A program made the position numbers and the translations under genes. From Nakamurella sp. (GTDB lineage Bacteria; Actinomycetota; Actinomycetes; Mycobacteriales; Nakamurellaceae): a stretch of DNA of 36,385 nucleotides. The stretch is from positions 1 to 36,385 of the forward strand of contig JADGOY010000018.1 of assembly GCA_017882715.1 (NCBI GenBank), read 5' to 3'. This document shows, piece by piece, positions 23,546 to 31,265 of the stretch (position 1 is its first letter; every line of letters begins with the position of its first letter). The notes under the pieces were generated by a model. It searched no databases and was not told the origin of the DNA. It worked only from the letters and a program-made list of their open reading frames with translations.

Positions 23546-23597
23546 GGCCGATGACGGCCACCGTTTCGCGGTGGGACACGACCGCCACTCGGCGGTC
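23546..23597 (-). promoter_or_regulatory. Triple-hairpin leader upstream of the DUF4265 gene
   Basis: Read on the plus strand, three perfect inverted repeats follow each other: GGCCG-ATGA-CGGCC (23546-23559), CCACCG-TTTCG-CGGTGG (23558-23574) and GACCGCC-ACTC-GGCGGTC (23580-23597). The first two share two bases. They end just before the ribosome site of the minus-strand DUF4265 gene, so a transcript would carry a strongly folded leader. No known riboswitch class is recognised. The rest of the spacer to 23867 shows no gene. Confidence 0.55.
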
Positions 23598-23867
23598 GAT
23601 TGCCAGAAGAGCATCGCCCGGCAGCGACTGATACCGCAGGCCCAGCGTGGAAATCCGGGACTACGCGGAGGTGGGCGCGGCGCAAGGCGGACGGGTCTCC
23701 CGCCGCGCGACGGCGACCCGGCCGCTCTCTCGGCAGCCAGCTCTCGTCCCCGGTGAGACCGTCTAGTGCACGACTACCTGGAGTGCGCCCGTTGCGGATT
23801 GTTCTTCGATGTCCCGTTCCCCGCACCAGGCGGCCTGCTCGGCTGCCGACAGCAGCGCCTCCCGCTG

Positions 23868-25226
23868 TCAAGCGGGCAGGAACCGGGCGACGCATTCCAC
23901 GTGATGAGTCTGCGGGAAGGCGTCGAAGGCCCGCAGGGTGTCCAGCCGGTAGCCCGACCCGGCCAGCGCAGCGGTGTCCCGGCCCAGCGCGGCCGGGTCG
24001 CAGGCCACATACACGATCACCGCCGGGGCTCGGGCCGCAATCGCCGCGCACATCGACGGGCCGGCACCGGATCTCGGCGGATCCAGCACCACGGCGTCGA
24101 CCGAGCTGTCGATCTCGCCGATCACCTCGTCCACCCGGCCCTGCCGCACGGCCGCCTGCGGGTGCCGGGTCAGATTCGTCACCGCCAGTTCGCAGGCCGC
24201 CGGATCGGTTTCGACCATGATTACGCTTCCGGCCGTACCCACTGCGCGGCACAGGATCTCGGCGAACAGACCCACTCCGCCGTACAGATCCCAGCCGGTT
24301 CCGCCAGCCAGCTCGATGCCCTCGAGGGCGTCCGCGACCGCCTGGCTCAGCGTCTGCGCGGCGGCCGCATGCACCTGCCAGAACCCATCGGCGGCAACCG
24401 AGAAGTCCCGTCCCGCAGCGTGTTCGGTCACCACCGGCGCATCGGCACCGGCCCAGACCGCGGTCAAAGTGCCGTCGCCTGCGGCGGTCAGGGTGACTTC
24501 GGGAAGTCCGCCGGCGGTGGACCGGGATCGGCGGGCCCGCGGTGTGCGACCGTCCGGCTGCGCCGTCGCCGCGGGCCGGACGGCTCGCCGGACACCGGTG
24601 GGGATGTCGATCGACCCGGCCAGTTCGGTCAGCCCCGGGGCGGCGATCAGGCAGGGCCCAGCAGCATTGACCGCCTCCACCCGATGTGAGCGCACCCGGC
24701 GCGGACCGATCCGGCCACCGGCGTCCAATGCCCAACGGACCCGGGTGCGCCACCCGAACCCGTCCCCGGGCAGCGGCTCGACCGTCACGGCGCGCTCCAC
24801 CCCGGCGAGCCGCTGCAACTGCTCGGCGACCACGAAACCCTTCAGCTCCCGCTGCAGGTCCGCCTGGGCGTGCTGAAAGTCACATCCTCCGCAGCCATCG
24901 GGACGGAAGTGCCCGCAGGGAGCCTCGACCCGGCGGGGATCGGCCCGCAGCACCCACACCGCCTCGCCGCGGCAGAACGATCCGCGGCGAGCCTCGGTGA
25001 TCTTCACGATGACCCGCTCACCGGGCAGGGCGAGCCGGACGAAGATCACCCGGCCGTCATAGCGGGCCACGCAATGCCCGCCGTGGGCGACCGGACCGAC
25101 GTCGACCTCGACCTCGAGACCTGGGGCCAGATCGTCGGCGGATGGCTCGACGATAGGCCGTTCGCCAGGGCCCGGTGCTGCGCCGGACGGCTCGCCCGCC
25201 GAGGGATCAGCGGTGGGGGTGATCAA
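23868..25226 (-). CDS. Class I SAM-dependent RNA methyltransferase with TRAM domain (RlmD/TrmA-like)
   Basis: 452 residues. A TRAM RNA-binding domain (about 30-90, VDVGPVAHGGHCVARYDGRV) is followed by a cysteine cluster (CGHFRPDGCGGCDFQHAQ) that may hold an iron-sulfur centre, and by the methyltransferase fold. The latter shows FSVAADGFWQVH, WDLYGGVGLFAEIL (SAM-binding), VVLDPPRSGAG and the catalytic-loop VYVACDPAALGRD, ending THHVECVARF. It should methylate uridine C5 in tRNA or rRNA; the target cannot be told. Start: a TTG at 25226 overlaps the transporter stop (TTGA), the only start near the TRAM domain. It is co-translated with the potassium transporter, as in Rv2689c/Rv2690c. Confidence 0.88.
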   Translation of the reverse strand: MITPTADPSAGEPSGAAPGPGERPIVEPSADDLAPGLEVEVDVGPVAHGGHCVARYDGRVIFVRLALPGERVIVKITEARRGSFCRGEAVWVLRADPRRVEAPCGHFRPDGCGGCDFQHAQADLQRELKGFVVAEQLQRLAGVERAVTVEPLPGDGFGWRTRVRWALDAGGRIGPRRVRSHRVEAVNAAGPCLIAAPGLTELAGSIDIPTGVRRAVRPAATAQPDGRTPRARRSRSTAGGLPEVTLTAAGDGTLTAVWAGADAPVVTEHAAGRDFSVAADGFWQVHAAAAQTLSQAVADALEGIELAGGTGWDLYGGVGLFAEILCRAVGTAGSVIMVETDPAACELAVTNLTRHPQAAVRQGRVDEVIGEIDSSVDAVVLDPPRSGAGPSMCAAIAARAPAVIVYVACDPAALGRDTAALAGSGYRLDTLRAFDAFPQTHHVECVARFLPA

Positions 25227-27274
25227 TCGTCGCCCGACCCGCCGCGGCCGTACCCGGGTTCGTCGGTGGTGCCGTCCGGTGGGAACACCGACCCGGGGAA
25301 CCGTCCACGCACGGACGGCATCCGCTCGGCACGCTCCCGGATCCGGGCATCCAGTGCCTCGGACGAGGACAGCTGCCAGGGCACGGAGGTGACCATGACG
25401 CCCGGGGTGAACAGCAACCGGGTCTTCAGGCGCAGCGCGGACTGGTTGTGCAGCAGGTGTTCCCACCAATGCCCGACGACGTACTCGGGAATGAAGACCG
25501 TCACGATGTCGCGCGGCGCGTCCGTGCGGGTGCGTCGCACGTAGTCCAGCACGGGTTTGGTGATCTCCCGGTACGGGGAGTCGATGACCTTGAGCGGAAC
25601 CGGGATCTGCCGGTCCTCCCATTCCCGGGCGAGGTCGGCGGTCTCCTCGGAGTCGACGTTGACCGTCACCGCCTCCAGGTAGTCCGGACGGGTCGCCCGC
25701 GCGTACGCCAGCGCCCGCATGGTCGGCAGGTGCAGCTTGGACACCAACACGATGGACCGCACGCGGCTGGGCAGCACCAGGTCGTCCTCGTCGGCGGCGA
25801 TCTCCCGGGACACCCGGTCGTAGTGCCGGTGAATCGCCTTCATGGTGACGAAGATGATCCCCATCGCCAGGATCGCGATGTACGCACCGGCGAGGAACTT
25901 GGTGACGAGAACGATCACCAGCACCACCGCGGTGAAACAGAACCCGATTGCGTTGATGGCCTGGCTGCGGCGCATCCGCCGACGGGCACCCCCGTCCCGC
26001 TCGGTCCGCAGCAGCTTGTTCCAGTGCCGGATCATGCCCAACTGGGAAAGGGTGAACGACACGAACACCCCGACGATGTACAGCTGGATCAACGCGCCCA
26101 CGTCGGCCTGGAACGCCACGATCAGCACCAGCGCGATGACGGCCAGGAAGACGATTCCGTTCGAGAACGCCAGCCGGTCTCCGCGGGTGTGCAGTTGCCG
26201 GGGCAGGTACCGGTCCTGGGCCAGGATCGACCCGAGGACCGGGAAGCCGTTGAAGGCGGTGTTGCAGGCCAGCACCAGGATCAGACCGGTGACGAACGAG
26301 ACGATGTAGAACCCGGCCGGGAAGCCGGCGAACACGGTTTCGGCGATCTGCGCGATCAGGGTCTTCTGGTAGTAGCCGGGCGGCGCTCCGACCAGCTGCA
26401 GGGAGGCGTTTTCGGCGTATTGCACTCCGGTGATCAGCGTGAGGGCGACCAGTCCGAGCATCATCGTCACCGACAGACCCGCCATCAGGGCGAGCGTGGT
26501 CGCGGCATTCCGGGACTTGGGCTTCTTGAACGCCGGGACGCCGTTGGAGATGGCCTCGACACCGGTCAGGGCGGCCGATCCCGACGAGAACGACTTGGCC
26601 AGCAGGAAAATCAGCGACAGGCCGGTCAGCGCGGACTCGGCCTGCAGCTCGAAACTTGCGCTCTGCGCCTGCAGGTTGGCGCCCGCGAAGTACTCCGCGA
26701 AGCCAGTGATGATCATCGCGAAGATCGAGAAGATGAAGGCGTACACCGGAATCGCGAACGCCGATCCCGACTCCCGGATCCCGCGCAGGTTCAGCGCGGA
26801 GATCAGCACGATGATGGCGAACGAGAACCAGACCGGATGGTCCCCGACGATCTGGATCGCCGACCCGATGTTGGCCACGCCCGCTGCCGTCGACACGGCC
26901 ACCGTGAGGATGTAGTCCACCAGCAGCGCACTGGCCACCAGCAGGCCGAAGGTCGGTCCGAGGTTTTCGGTGACGACCTCGTAATCGCCGCCGCCACTGG
27001 GATAGGCGTGCACGTTCTGCCGGTAGGAGGCGACCACGACAATCATCACCAGCGCCACCAGTCCGGCGATCCACGGCGCGTAAGAGTAGGCCGCCAGGCC
27101 TGCCACCGACAGCACTGCAAAGATCTCACCGGGGGCGTACGCGACGCTGGAAAGCGCGTCGGAGGCGAACACCGGCAGCGCGATGCGTTTGGGGAGCAGC
27201 GTGTGCGCCAGCCGGTCGCTGCGGAACGGCCGGCCGACCAGCAGATGCTTGGCGGTGGTGGTCAGCTTGGACAC
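25223..27274 (-). CDS. APC-superfamily transporter, KimA-like potassium importer
   Basis: 683 residues: about 12 transmembrane helices followed by a cytoplasmic C-terminal region of about 200 residues that begins near VRSIVLVSKLHLPTMRALAY and resembles a USP-like fold. Shared with Bacillus KimA (YdaO), as I recall its sequence: GRPFRSD near the start, SDALSSVAYAP, SYRQNVHAYPSGGGDYEV, LLVDYILTVAVSTAAG, LLAKSFSSGSAALTGVEAIS, NAATTLALMAGL and LSQLGMIRHW. Database names usually say amino acid permease. Two TrkA-type potassium proteins are encoded divergently 276 bp away, which supports a role in proton-coupled potassium uptake. The GTG at 27274 has no ribosome site; TAGGCT eight bases upstream suggests a leaderless mRNA. 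Confidence 0.85.
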   Translation of the reverse strand: MSKLTTTAKHLLVGRPFRSDRLAHTLLPKRIALPVFASDALSSVAYAPGEIFAVLSVAGLAAYSYAPWIAGLVALVMIVVVASYRQNVHAYPSGGGDYEVVTENLGPTFGLLVASALLVDYILTVAVSTAAGVANIGSAIQIVGDHPVWFSFAIIVLISALNLRGIRESGSAFAIPVYAFIFSIFAMIITGFAEYFAGANLQAQSASFELQAESALTGLSLIFLLAKSFSSGSAALTGVEAISNGVPAFKKPKSRNAATTLALMAGLSVTMMLGLVALTLITGVQYAENASLQLVGAPPGYYQKTLIAQIAETVFAGFPAGFYIVSFVTGLILVLACNTAFNGFPVLGSILAQDRYLPRQLHTRGDRLAFSNGIVFLAVIALVLIVAFQADVGALIQLYIVGVFVSFTLSQLGMIRHWNKLLRTERDGGARRRMRRSQAINAIGFCFTAVVLVIVLVTKFLAGAYIAILAMGIIFVTMKAIHRHYDRVSREIAADEDDLVLPSRVRSIVLVSKLHLPTMRALAYARATRPDYLEAVTVNVDSEETADLAREWEDRQIPVPLKVIDSPYREITKPVLDYVRRTRTDAPRDIVTVFIPEYVVGHWWEHLLHNQSALRLKTRLLFTPGVMVTSVPWQLSSSEALDARIRERAERMPSVRGRFPGSVFPPDGTTDEPGYGRGGSGDD

Positions 27275-27440
27275 AAAACCGCAGCCTACGGTGAGCAGGC
27301 GTCACGGTGCACGTGGGCAGGTCACCGCTGGGTAACGACGTGGCTGGCACCCCGGGTCGCCGTCGCCGCCCGACACCCGGGCGCGCCCGGCCGGCAGCGC
27401 ACGAAGGTACGGTGACGCCCGGGACGGTTGTAGGTTTAGT

Positions 27441-27474
27441 CCGAACTTACGTCGAGACACCGACGTGAGTTCGG
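27441..27474. promoter_or_regulatory. 14-bp stem inverted repeat between the transporter and ceoB
   Basis: CCGAACTTACGTCG and CGACGTGAGTTCGG flank the 6-base loop AGACAC; 13 of 14 positions pair, plus one G-T wobble in RNA. It lies in the 276-bp divergent spacer, about 77 bp before the ceoB start. It could be an operator shared by both genes or a hairpin in the ceoB leader. No ydaO-type c-di-AMP riboswitch is recognised here. Confidence 0.55.
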
Positions 27475-27550
27475 TTGAGTGACCGGTCAAGGGCCCGCCC
27501 ACCGGCCGGGACCGCGGTTGCGACATGCGCACCAGCGAAGGGGCACCGGA

Positions 27551-28216
27551 GTGCACATCGTGATCATGGGGTGCGGCCGGGTCGGCTCGTCGCTGGCCCG
27601 CCAGCTCGGTCGCGCGGGTCATTCGGTGGCGGTCATCGATCGGGACCCGTCCGCCTTCCGGCGGTTGGGCACCGATTTTCACGGCCAGCAGGTCACCGGG
27701 GTCGGCTTCGATCGGGATGTGCTGATCCGGGCCAGGATCGCCGAGGCGCATGCATTCGCGGCGGTTTCCTCGGGCGACAACTCCAACATCATCGCCGCCA
27801 GGGTGGCCCGCGAGCAGTTCAACGTGGAGACCGTCGTCGCCCGCATCTACGACGCCAAGCGCGCACAGGTCTACGAGCGGCTCGGCATCCCCACGGTCGC
27901 GACCGTGCCGTGGACAACGGACCGGTTGTTGCGGGCGATCATCCCCGAGGGGCTGATCAGCGAGTGGCGTGACCCGTCGGGCACCGTCACCATCGTCAAT
28001 CTGCCGTACCACCGGCACTGGATCGGCCGTCCGCTCGCCGAATTCGAGGCGGCGATCGGCGTGCACACCGCGTTCGTCGTGCGATTCGGTAACGGCCTGC
28101 TGCCCACTCACGACACCGTCGTCCAGGAAGGTGACCTCATTTACGCCTCTGTGCTGTCCAAGGACGTGCACGACGTCGGCGACAAGGCCGCGATCTCGCC
28201 AGTGGACGGTCTGTGA
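27551..28216 (+). CDS. ceoB: TrkA-family potassium channel regulatory protein (CeoB-like)
   Basis: 221 residues: a Rossmann KTN/RCK_N domain (HIVIMGCGRVGSSLARQLG, with the GxGxxG loop, and an acidic residue after VAVIDRDPS that favours NAD over NADP) then an RCK_C domain with WIGRPLAEFEA. Such proteins sit on the cytoplasmic side of potassium channels or transporters and gate them by nucleotide binding. The GTG at 27551 has AAGGGG upstream; a longer frame to 27479 is not needed. Its TGA at 28214-28216 overlaps the ATG of a 29-residue ORF, which in turn overlaps ceoC, so the row is tightly coupled. It corresponds to Rv2691. Confidence 0.9.
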   Translation: MHIVIMGCGRVGSSLARQLGRAGHSVAVIDRDPSAFRRLGTDFHGQQVTGVGFDRDVLIRARIAEAHAFAAVSSGDNSNIIAARVAREQFNVETVVARIYDAKRAQVYERLGIPTVATVPWTTDRLLRAIIPEGLISEWRDPSGTVTIVNLPYHRHWIGRPLAEFEAAIGVHTAFVVRFGNGLLPTHDTVVQEGDLIYASVLSKDVHDVGDKAAISPVDGL

Positions 28217-28305
28217 TGCGGATCGCGGTTGCCGGGGCCGGGTCTGTGGGTCGTTCGATCGCCGGCGAGGTCCCCGGCGACTGCCCGGGGGGGCACCACC
28301 GATGA
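28216..28305 (+). CDS. Truncated duplicate of the ceoC start, coupled mini-ORF of 29 residues
   Basis: An ATG overlapping the ceoB stop (TGATG) opens a frame of 29 residues that begins MRIAVAGAGSVGRSIAGE, almost the same as the start of CeoC (MRIAIAGAGSVGRSIAGE). It then continues with VPGDCPGGHHR and stops at a TGA overlapping the ceoC ATG (ATGA). The first 18 codons differ from ceoC in three bases: two silent and one Val/Ile change. It would therefore couple translation of ceoB to ceoC while making a tiny Rossmann-loop fragment. Whether the peptide is stable is unknown; it may only be scar sequence. Confidence 0.6.
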   Translation: MRIAVAGAGSVGRSIAGEVPGDCPGGHHR

Positions 28306-28355
28306 GGATCGCGATTGCCGGGGCCGGGTCTGTGGGTCGTTCGATCGCCGGTGAG
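28216..28355. repeat. 54-bp direct duplication at the start of ceoC
   Basis: 28216-28269 and 28302-28355 match at 51 of 54 positions, offset by 86 bp. The second copy is the true start of ceoC; the first is followed by 32 bases of unrelated G-rich sequence that supplies a GGGGGGG stretch before the ceoC ATG. Confidence 0.95.
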
Positions 28356-28955
28356 CTCGTCGAAAACGGCCACGAGGTCATGCTCATCGACCGTGACGCG
28401 GACGCGATCAAGCCGGAGCGGATCGAGGCGGCGGAGTGGGTGCTGGCCGACGCCTGCGAGGTCGCGCTGCTGGAGGACGCCGGTCTGCAGACCTGCGACG
28501 TGGTGATCGCCTGCACCGGCGACGACAAGGTCAACTTGGTGGTCTCGCTGTTGGCGAAGACCGAGTTCGCGGTCGGCCGGGTGGTGGGCCGGGTCAACGA
28601 TCCACGCAACGAATGGCTGTTCACCGACGCGTGGGGGGTGGACGTCGCAGTGTCCACCCCCCGCATCCTCGCCGCGCTGGTCGAAGAAGCGGTGACGGTC
28701 GGCGACCTGGTACGGCTGTTCACCCTGCGCCAGGGTCAGGTCAACCTCGTCGAGGTCACCCTGCCCAAGACCACGAGCATCGCCGGCCGCCCGGTTCGCG
28801 ACCTCCGACTGCCCCGTGATGCGGCTTTGGTCACCATCCTGCGCGGCGGCCGGGTCATCGTCCCGCAGCCCGACGAGCCGCTGGAACCGGGCGACGAACT
28901 GCTGTTCGTGGCCTCGACCGAGGTGGAGAACGACGTTCGGGAGGCCTTGCGTTAG
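28302..28955 (+). CDS. ceoC: TrkA-family potassium channel regulatory protein (CeoC-like)
   Basis: 217 residues with the same KTN/RCK plan as its neighbour: IAIAGAGSVGRSIAGELVEN, the acidic strand end VMLIDRDADAIK, VVIACTGDDKVNLVVSLLAK, then an RCK_C domain (VTLPKTTSIAGRPVRDLRLP, LEPGDELLFVASTE). It probably pairs with CeoB to control potassium uptake, as in Rv2691/Rv2692. The start overlaps the mini-ORF stop. Its TAG overlaps the stop of the convergent DUF3159 gene by four bases, so no space exists for a terminator between them. Confidence 0.92.
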   Translation: MRIAIAGAGSVGRSIAGELVENGHEVMLIDRDADAIKPERIEAAEWVLADACEVALLEDAGLQTCDVVIACTGDDKVNLVVSLLAKTEFAVGRVVGRVNDPRNEWLFTDAWGVDVAVSTPRILAALVEEAVTVGDLVRLFTLRQGQVNLVEVTLPKTTSIAGRPVRDLRLPRDAALVTILRGGRVIVPQPDEPLEPGDELLFVASTEVENDVREALR

Positions 28956-29983
28956 GCCGGGTCCGAGTCCTGCCGACCGGGTTGCCGCGGTTCGGCACGC
29001 TGACCAGGGCGGAGCCCGAAGATGTGCTCCTTGAGCACTCCGCCGTGCTCGCGCGCGGCGGCACTGCCGGCGACAATCACCAGCGAGATCGCGATGGCCG
29101 CGATGAACAGCGGATAGCCCATCAGCAGCCGCACGGCCGCCAGCCAGCCGACCTGATCGGTGTCGTACAGGTAGTTCTGCACAAGGTACCGGGCCGCGAA
29201 GACGGCGACCCAGACGAACGTCGCCCAGTCGTAGCGGCGGACGAGTCGCCTGTCGGACCGCCATCCGGCGCCCCGGCCGTTGATGCCTTCCCAGATGACC
29301 CCGACCAACGGCCATCGGACGATCATCGACAGCAGCAGCGCGCCACCGTACAGCAGGTAACTCCAGATGCCCAGCAGGAAGTAGCCCTTGGCGGTCCCCG
29401 TGCGGTAGGCGATGTACGCCGCGATGCCGACGCCGAACAGTCCGGCGATCGCCTGAGTGACCGGTCGCCGGCGCGCGATCCGCATTCCGGCGATGAGCAC
29501 ACCGGCGGCCAACGCCGCACCGATCCCCCACCCCAGCCCGGCGATGGCGTTGACGATGACGAACACGACGACGGGAAGGCCCGAGTCGACCATCCCCATC
29601 GGGCCCCCCATTTGCTCCCAGACGGTGGGAGTCGCACGCTCGGGAGTTTCTTGGTCGCGGTCGACGTGCTCGGCGCCGGTCCGCAACCGGTCGTGGGAGC
29701 CGGCTCGCAGGGCCTCGGGGCGACGGGCGGGCTGAGCCGGTTGATCAGGCATCCGATCGGTCACGTGTTCCGGCTGCTGGTCAGCAGCCTGAACACCACG
29801 GACACCCGTCGCAGCCTGATCCGGCGGCGCGATCTCGTCAGACTCCCGACGAGCGAGGTCGGCCAGATTGTCCGGGATCAGACTCGAAAGATCGACCCGC
29901 TCGGCATCCTCCGCGGGCACGGGACGTGCACCCAGGTCAGGGGCTCCTGCCGCGTCAGCCGGACCCGGACGTGGCTCCCTCAC
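28952..29983 (-). CDS. DUF3159 family membrane protein
   Basis: 343 residues. A hydrophilic, disordered N-terminus of about 125 residues (rich in Asp, Glu, Gln and Pro) precedes five or six transmembrane helices. The core is typical of DUF3159: WEQMGGPMGMVDSGLPVVVF, AGLGWGIGAALAAGVLIAGM, TGTAKGYFLLGIWSYLLYGG, LVGVIWEGINGRGAGWR, YDWATFVWVAVFAARYLVQ and RLLMGYPLF. Function unknown (Rv2693c). The GTG start overlaps the OB-fold gene's stop by four bases (GTGA). The C-terminal gene end overlaps ceoC tail to tail. Confidence 0.9.
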   Translation of the reverse strand: MREPRPGPADAAGAPDLGARPVPAEDAERVDLSSLIPDNLADLARRESDEIAPPDQAATGVRGVQAADQQPEHVTDRMPDQPAQPARRPEALRAGSHDRLRTGAEHVDRDQETPERATPTVWEQMGGPMGMVDSGLPVVVFVIVNAIAGLGWGIGAALAAGVLIAGMRIARRRPVTQAIAGLFGVGIAAYIAYRTGTAKGYFLLGIWSYLLYGGALLLSMIVRWPLVGVIWEGINGRGAGWRSDRRLVRRYDWATFVWVAVFAARYLVQNYLYDTDQVGWLAAVRLLMGYPLFIAAIAISLVIVAGSAAAREHGGVLKEHIFGLRPGQRAEPRQPGRQDSDPA

Positions 29984-30348
29984 GCGTGGACCGGCAGCAA
30001 GTCGTAATCCGGGTTGTAGATGACTTTCTGGCCGTCACGCATGGCCACTCTGCCCCGGACGTTCAGAGTCCTGCCCGGCTCGATGCCGGGGATGGACCGG
30101 CGGCCCAGCCAGATCAGCTGCACACCCTCGGTGCCGTCGAACAGTTCGGCCACCAGGGTTGCCTGGGTGTCCGTCGGACGGAGATCGACGTACCTCAATC
30201 GACCGTGCAGCCGCACCTTGTCGCCCTGGCAGCACACCAGAGCGCGCATCGCACCGGTGGCATCTACTTCGTCACTGAGCACTTCCGCGTGGAGTTGGTC
30301 GTCATCGCGCGTCAGTCGTTTGAACCAGCCGGAGACTGTTCCAGCCAT
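29980..30348 (-). CDS. OB-fold nucleic-acid-binding protein
   Basis: 122 residues. The N-terminal helix (SGWFKRLTRDDDQLHAEVLS) is followed by a five-strand OB fold: KVRLHGRLRYVDLRP, TLVAELFDGTEGVQLIWLGR, RSIPGIEPGRTLNVRGRVAM, IYNPDYDLL. Conserved actinobacterial family (Rv2694c), likely binding single-stranded nucleic acid; partner unknown. It is translationally coupled to the DUF3159 membrane protein downstream. The ATG at 30348 is the natural start. Confidence 0.88.
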   Translation of the reverse strand: MAGTVSGWFKRLTRDDDQLHAEVLSDEVDATGAMRALVCCQGDKVRLHGRLRYVDLRPTDTQATLVAELFDGTEGVQLIWLGRRSIPGIEPGRTLNVRGRVAMRDGQKVIYNPDYDLLPVHA

Positions 30349-30508
30349 GTCGTCCTACCTTCACTACCACCCTGGGTTCGGGCTTCATCGGGCGGTCCCG
30401 CACCGCCGTCCTTGCTCCAGGGTAGTCGCCTCACGGTGGCGAGGACCGCCTTCGTCGACGGCTTCCTCCGGGCGGTCGGATCGGGTCGGTTTCCGGTTGG
30501 CCGAGCGG

Positions 30509-30973
30509 TCAGGGGCCCGGGGTCACCGGCGCGTCCAGGTGTGCCCGGCCGCCGCGCAGGATCGCCGCCACGTCGGGTGGGCGGTATCCCGGTCCCTTCA
30601 GGACCTTCCCGTCGGCACGCCGCAGCGGCCGGCCGTGCTCGTCCAGCTTGGTCATGTTGGATGCGTGCACTTCGTCCAGCACCGCGTCGAGATCGATGCC
30701 GTACACGTGCGCTGTGCCGTACGCGACGTACACGATGTCGGCCAGCGCGTCCGCGATGCCGGTGAGATCGCCGGCCAGCGCCGCCGCGCTCAATTCGGCG
30801 ACCTCTTCTTCGATCAGCGCCTGCCGCAGCGAGACCTGGTCGGAGCCGACCTCGACGGTCGGCTCCGCGCTGATCGGCAGCCCGTACACCCGGTGAAACT
30901 CGCCCACCTGGGCCCGAGCCCTACTCGTCTGCTGACCCGGGACGGATTCCGATCCGTGCCCCGGTTCAGGCAC
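30509..30973 (-). CDS. MazG-like/PRA-PH superfamily nucleotide pyrophosphohydrolase
   Basis: 154 residues. The all-alpha NTP pyrophosphatase core shows EEEVAELSAAALAG followed by IADALADIVYVAYGTA, the acidic metal-binding residues of this superfamily. The end is ASNMTKLDEHGRPLRRADGK and VLKGPGYRPPDV, typical of stand-alone phage/bacterial PRA-PH-like enzymes. These hydrolyse (d)NTPs to monophosphates; the substrate cannot be read off. The GTG at 30973 overlaps the DUF4193 gene by eight bases; a GTG at VGEFHRVYG is an alternative. In mycobacteria the dUTPase gene dut (Rv2697c) lies near this place and is absent here. Confidence 0.85.
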   Translation of the reverse strand: MPEPGHGSESVPGQQTSRARAQVGEFHRVYGLPISAEPTVEVGSDQVSLRQALIEEEVAELSAAALAGDLTGIADALADIVYVAYGTAHVYGIDLDAVLDEVHASNMTKLDEHGRPLRRADGKVLKGPGYRPPDVAAILRGGRAHLDAPVTPGP

Positions 30974-31265
30974 AGTCCACGCACACGAACCGCCCGCCCG
31001 CGTCCGACGCGAGTCGGCTGCGGTGCTGGACCAGGAAACAGACCGAACAGGTGAACTCGTCTGCCTGTTTGGGGATGACCTTGACGGTCAGCTCCTCCCC
31101 GGACAGGTCCGCTCCGGGTAGCTCGAAGCTCTCCGCGGTGTCGCCTTCGTCGATGTCGACGACCGCCGACTGGGCCTCGTTCCGCCGGGCCTTGAGTTCT
31201 TCGAGGGAATCCTCGGACGCTTCGTCGGACTCGTTCCTGCGCGGGGCGTCGTAATCAGTAGCCAT
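30966..31265 (-). CDS. DUF4193 family zinc-ribbon protein
   Basis: 99 residues. The acidic N-terminal half (MATDYDAPRRNESDEASEDS) is typical of DUF4193 (Rv2699c). The C-terminus has two Cys pairs, CSVC and CVDC, 20 residues apart, that can hold zinc, with FLVQHRSRLA between. Function unknown. The ATG at 31265 has GAGG eight bases upstream. It is the first gene of a minus-strand operon, and a 16-bp tandem repeat lies 38 bp upstream of its start. Confidence 0.92.
   Translation of the reverse strand: MATDYDAPRRNESDEASEDSLEELKARRNEAQSAVVDIDEGDTAESFELPGADLSGEELTVKVIPKQADEFTCSVCFLVQHRSRLASDAGGRFVCVDCA

Noticed and set aside
25227-27074. Long upstream extension of the RNA methyltransferase frame to 1068 residues
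   Set aside because: The extension overlaps the transporter in another frame and is not protein-like. The TTG at 25226, overlapping the transporter stop, fits the gene family.
25448-27415. 655-residue plus-strand open frame
   Set aside because: Antisense to the KimA-like transporter; composition is Asp/His/Arg/Gln-rich and no start signal or family is visible.
27275-27550. c-di-AMP (ydaO-type) riboswitch before the KimA-like gene
   Set aside because: None of the conserved riboswitch sequence blocks is recognisable, and the gene may have no leader at all.
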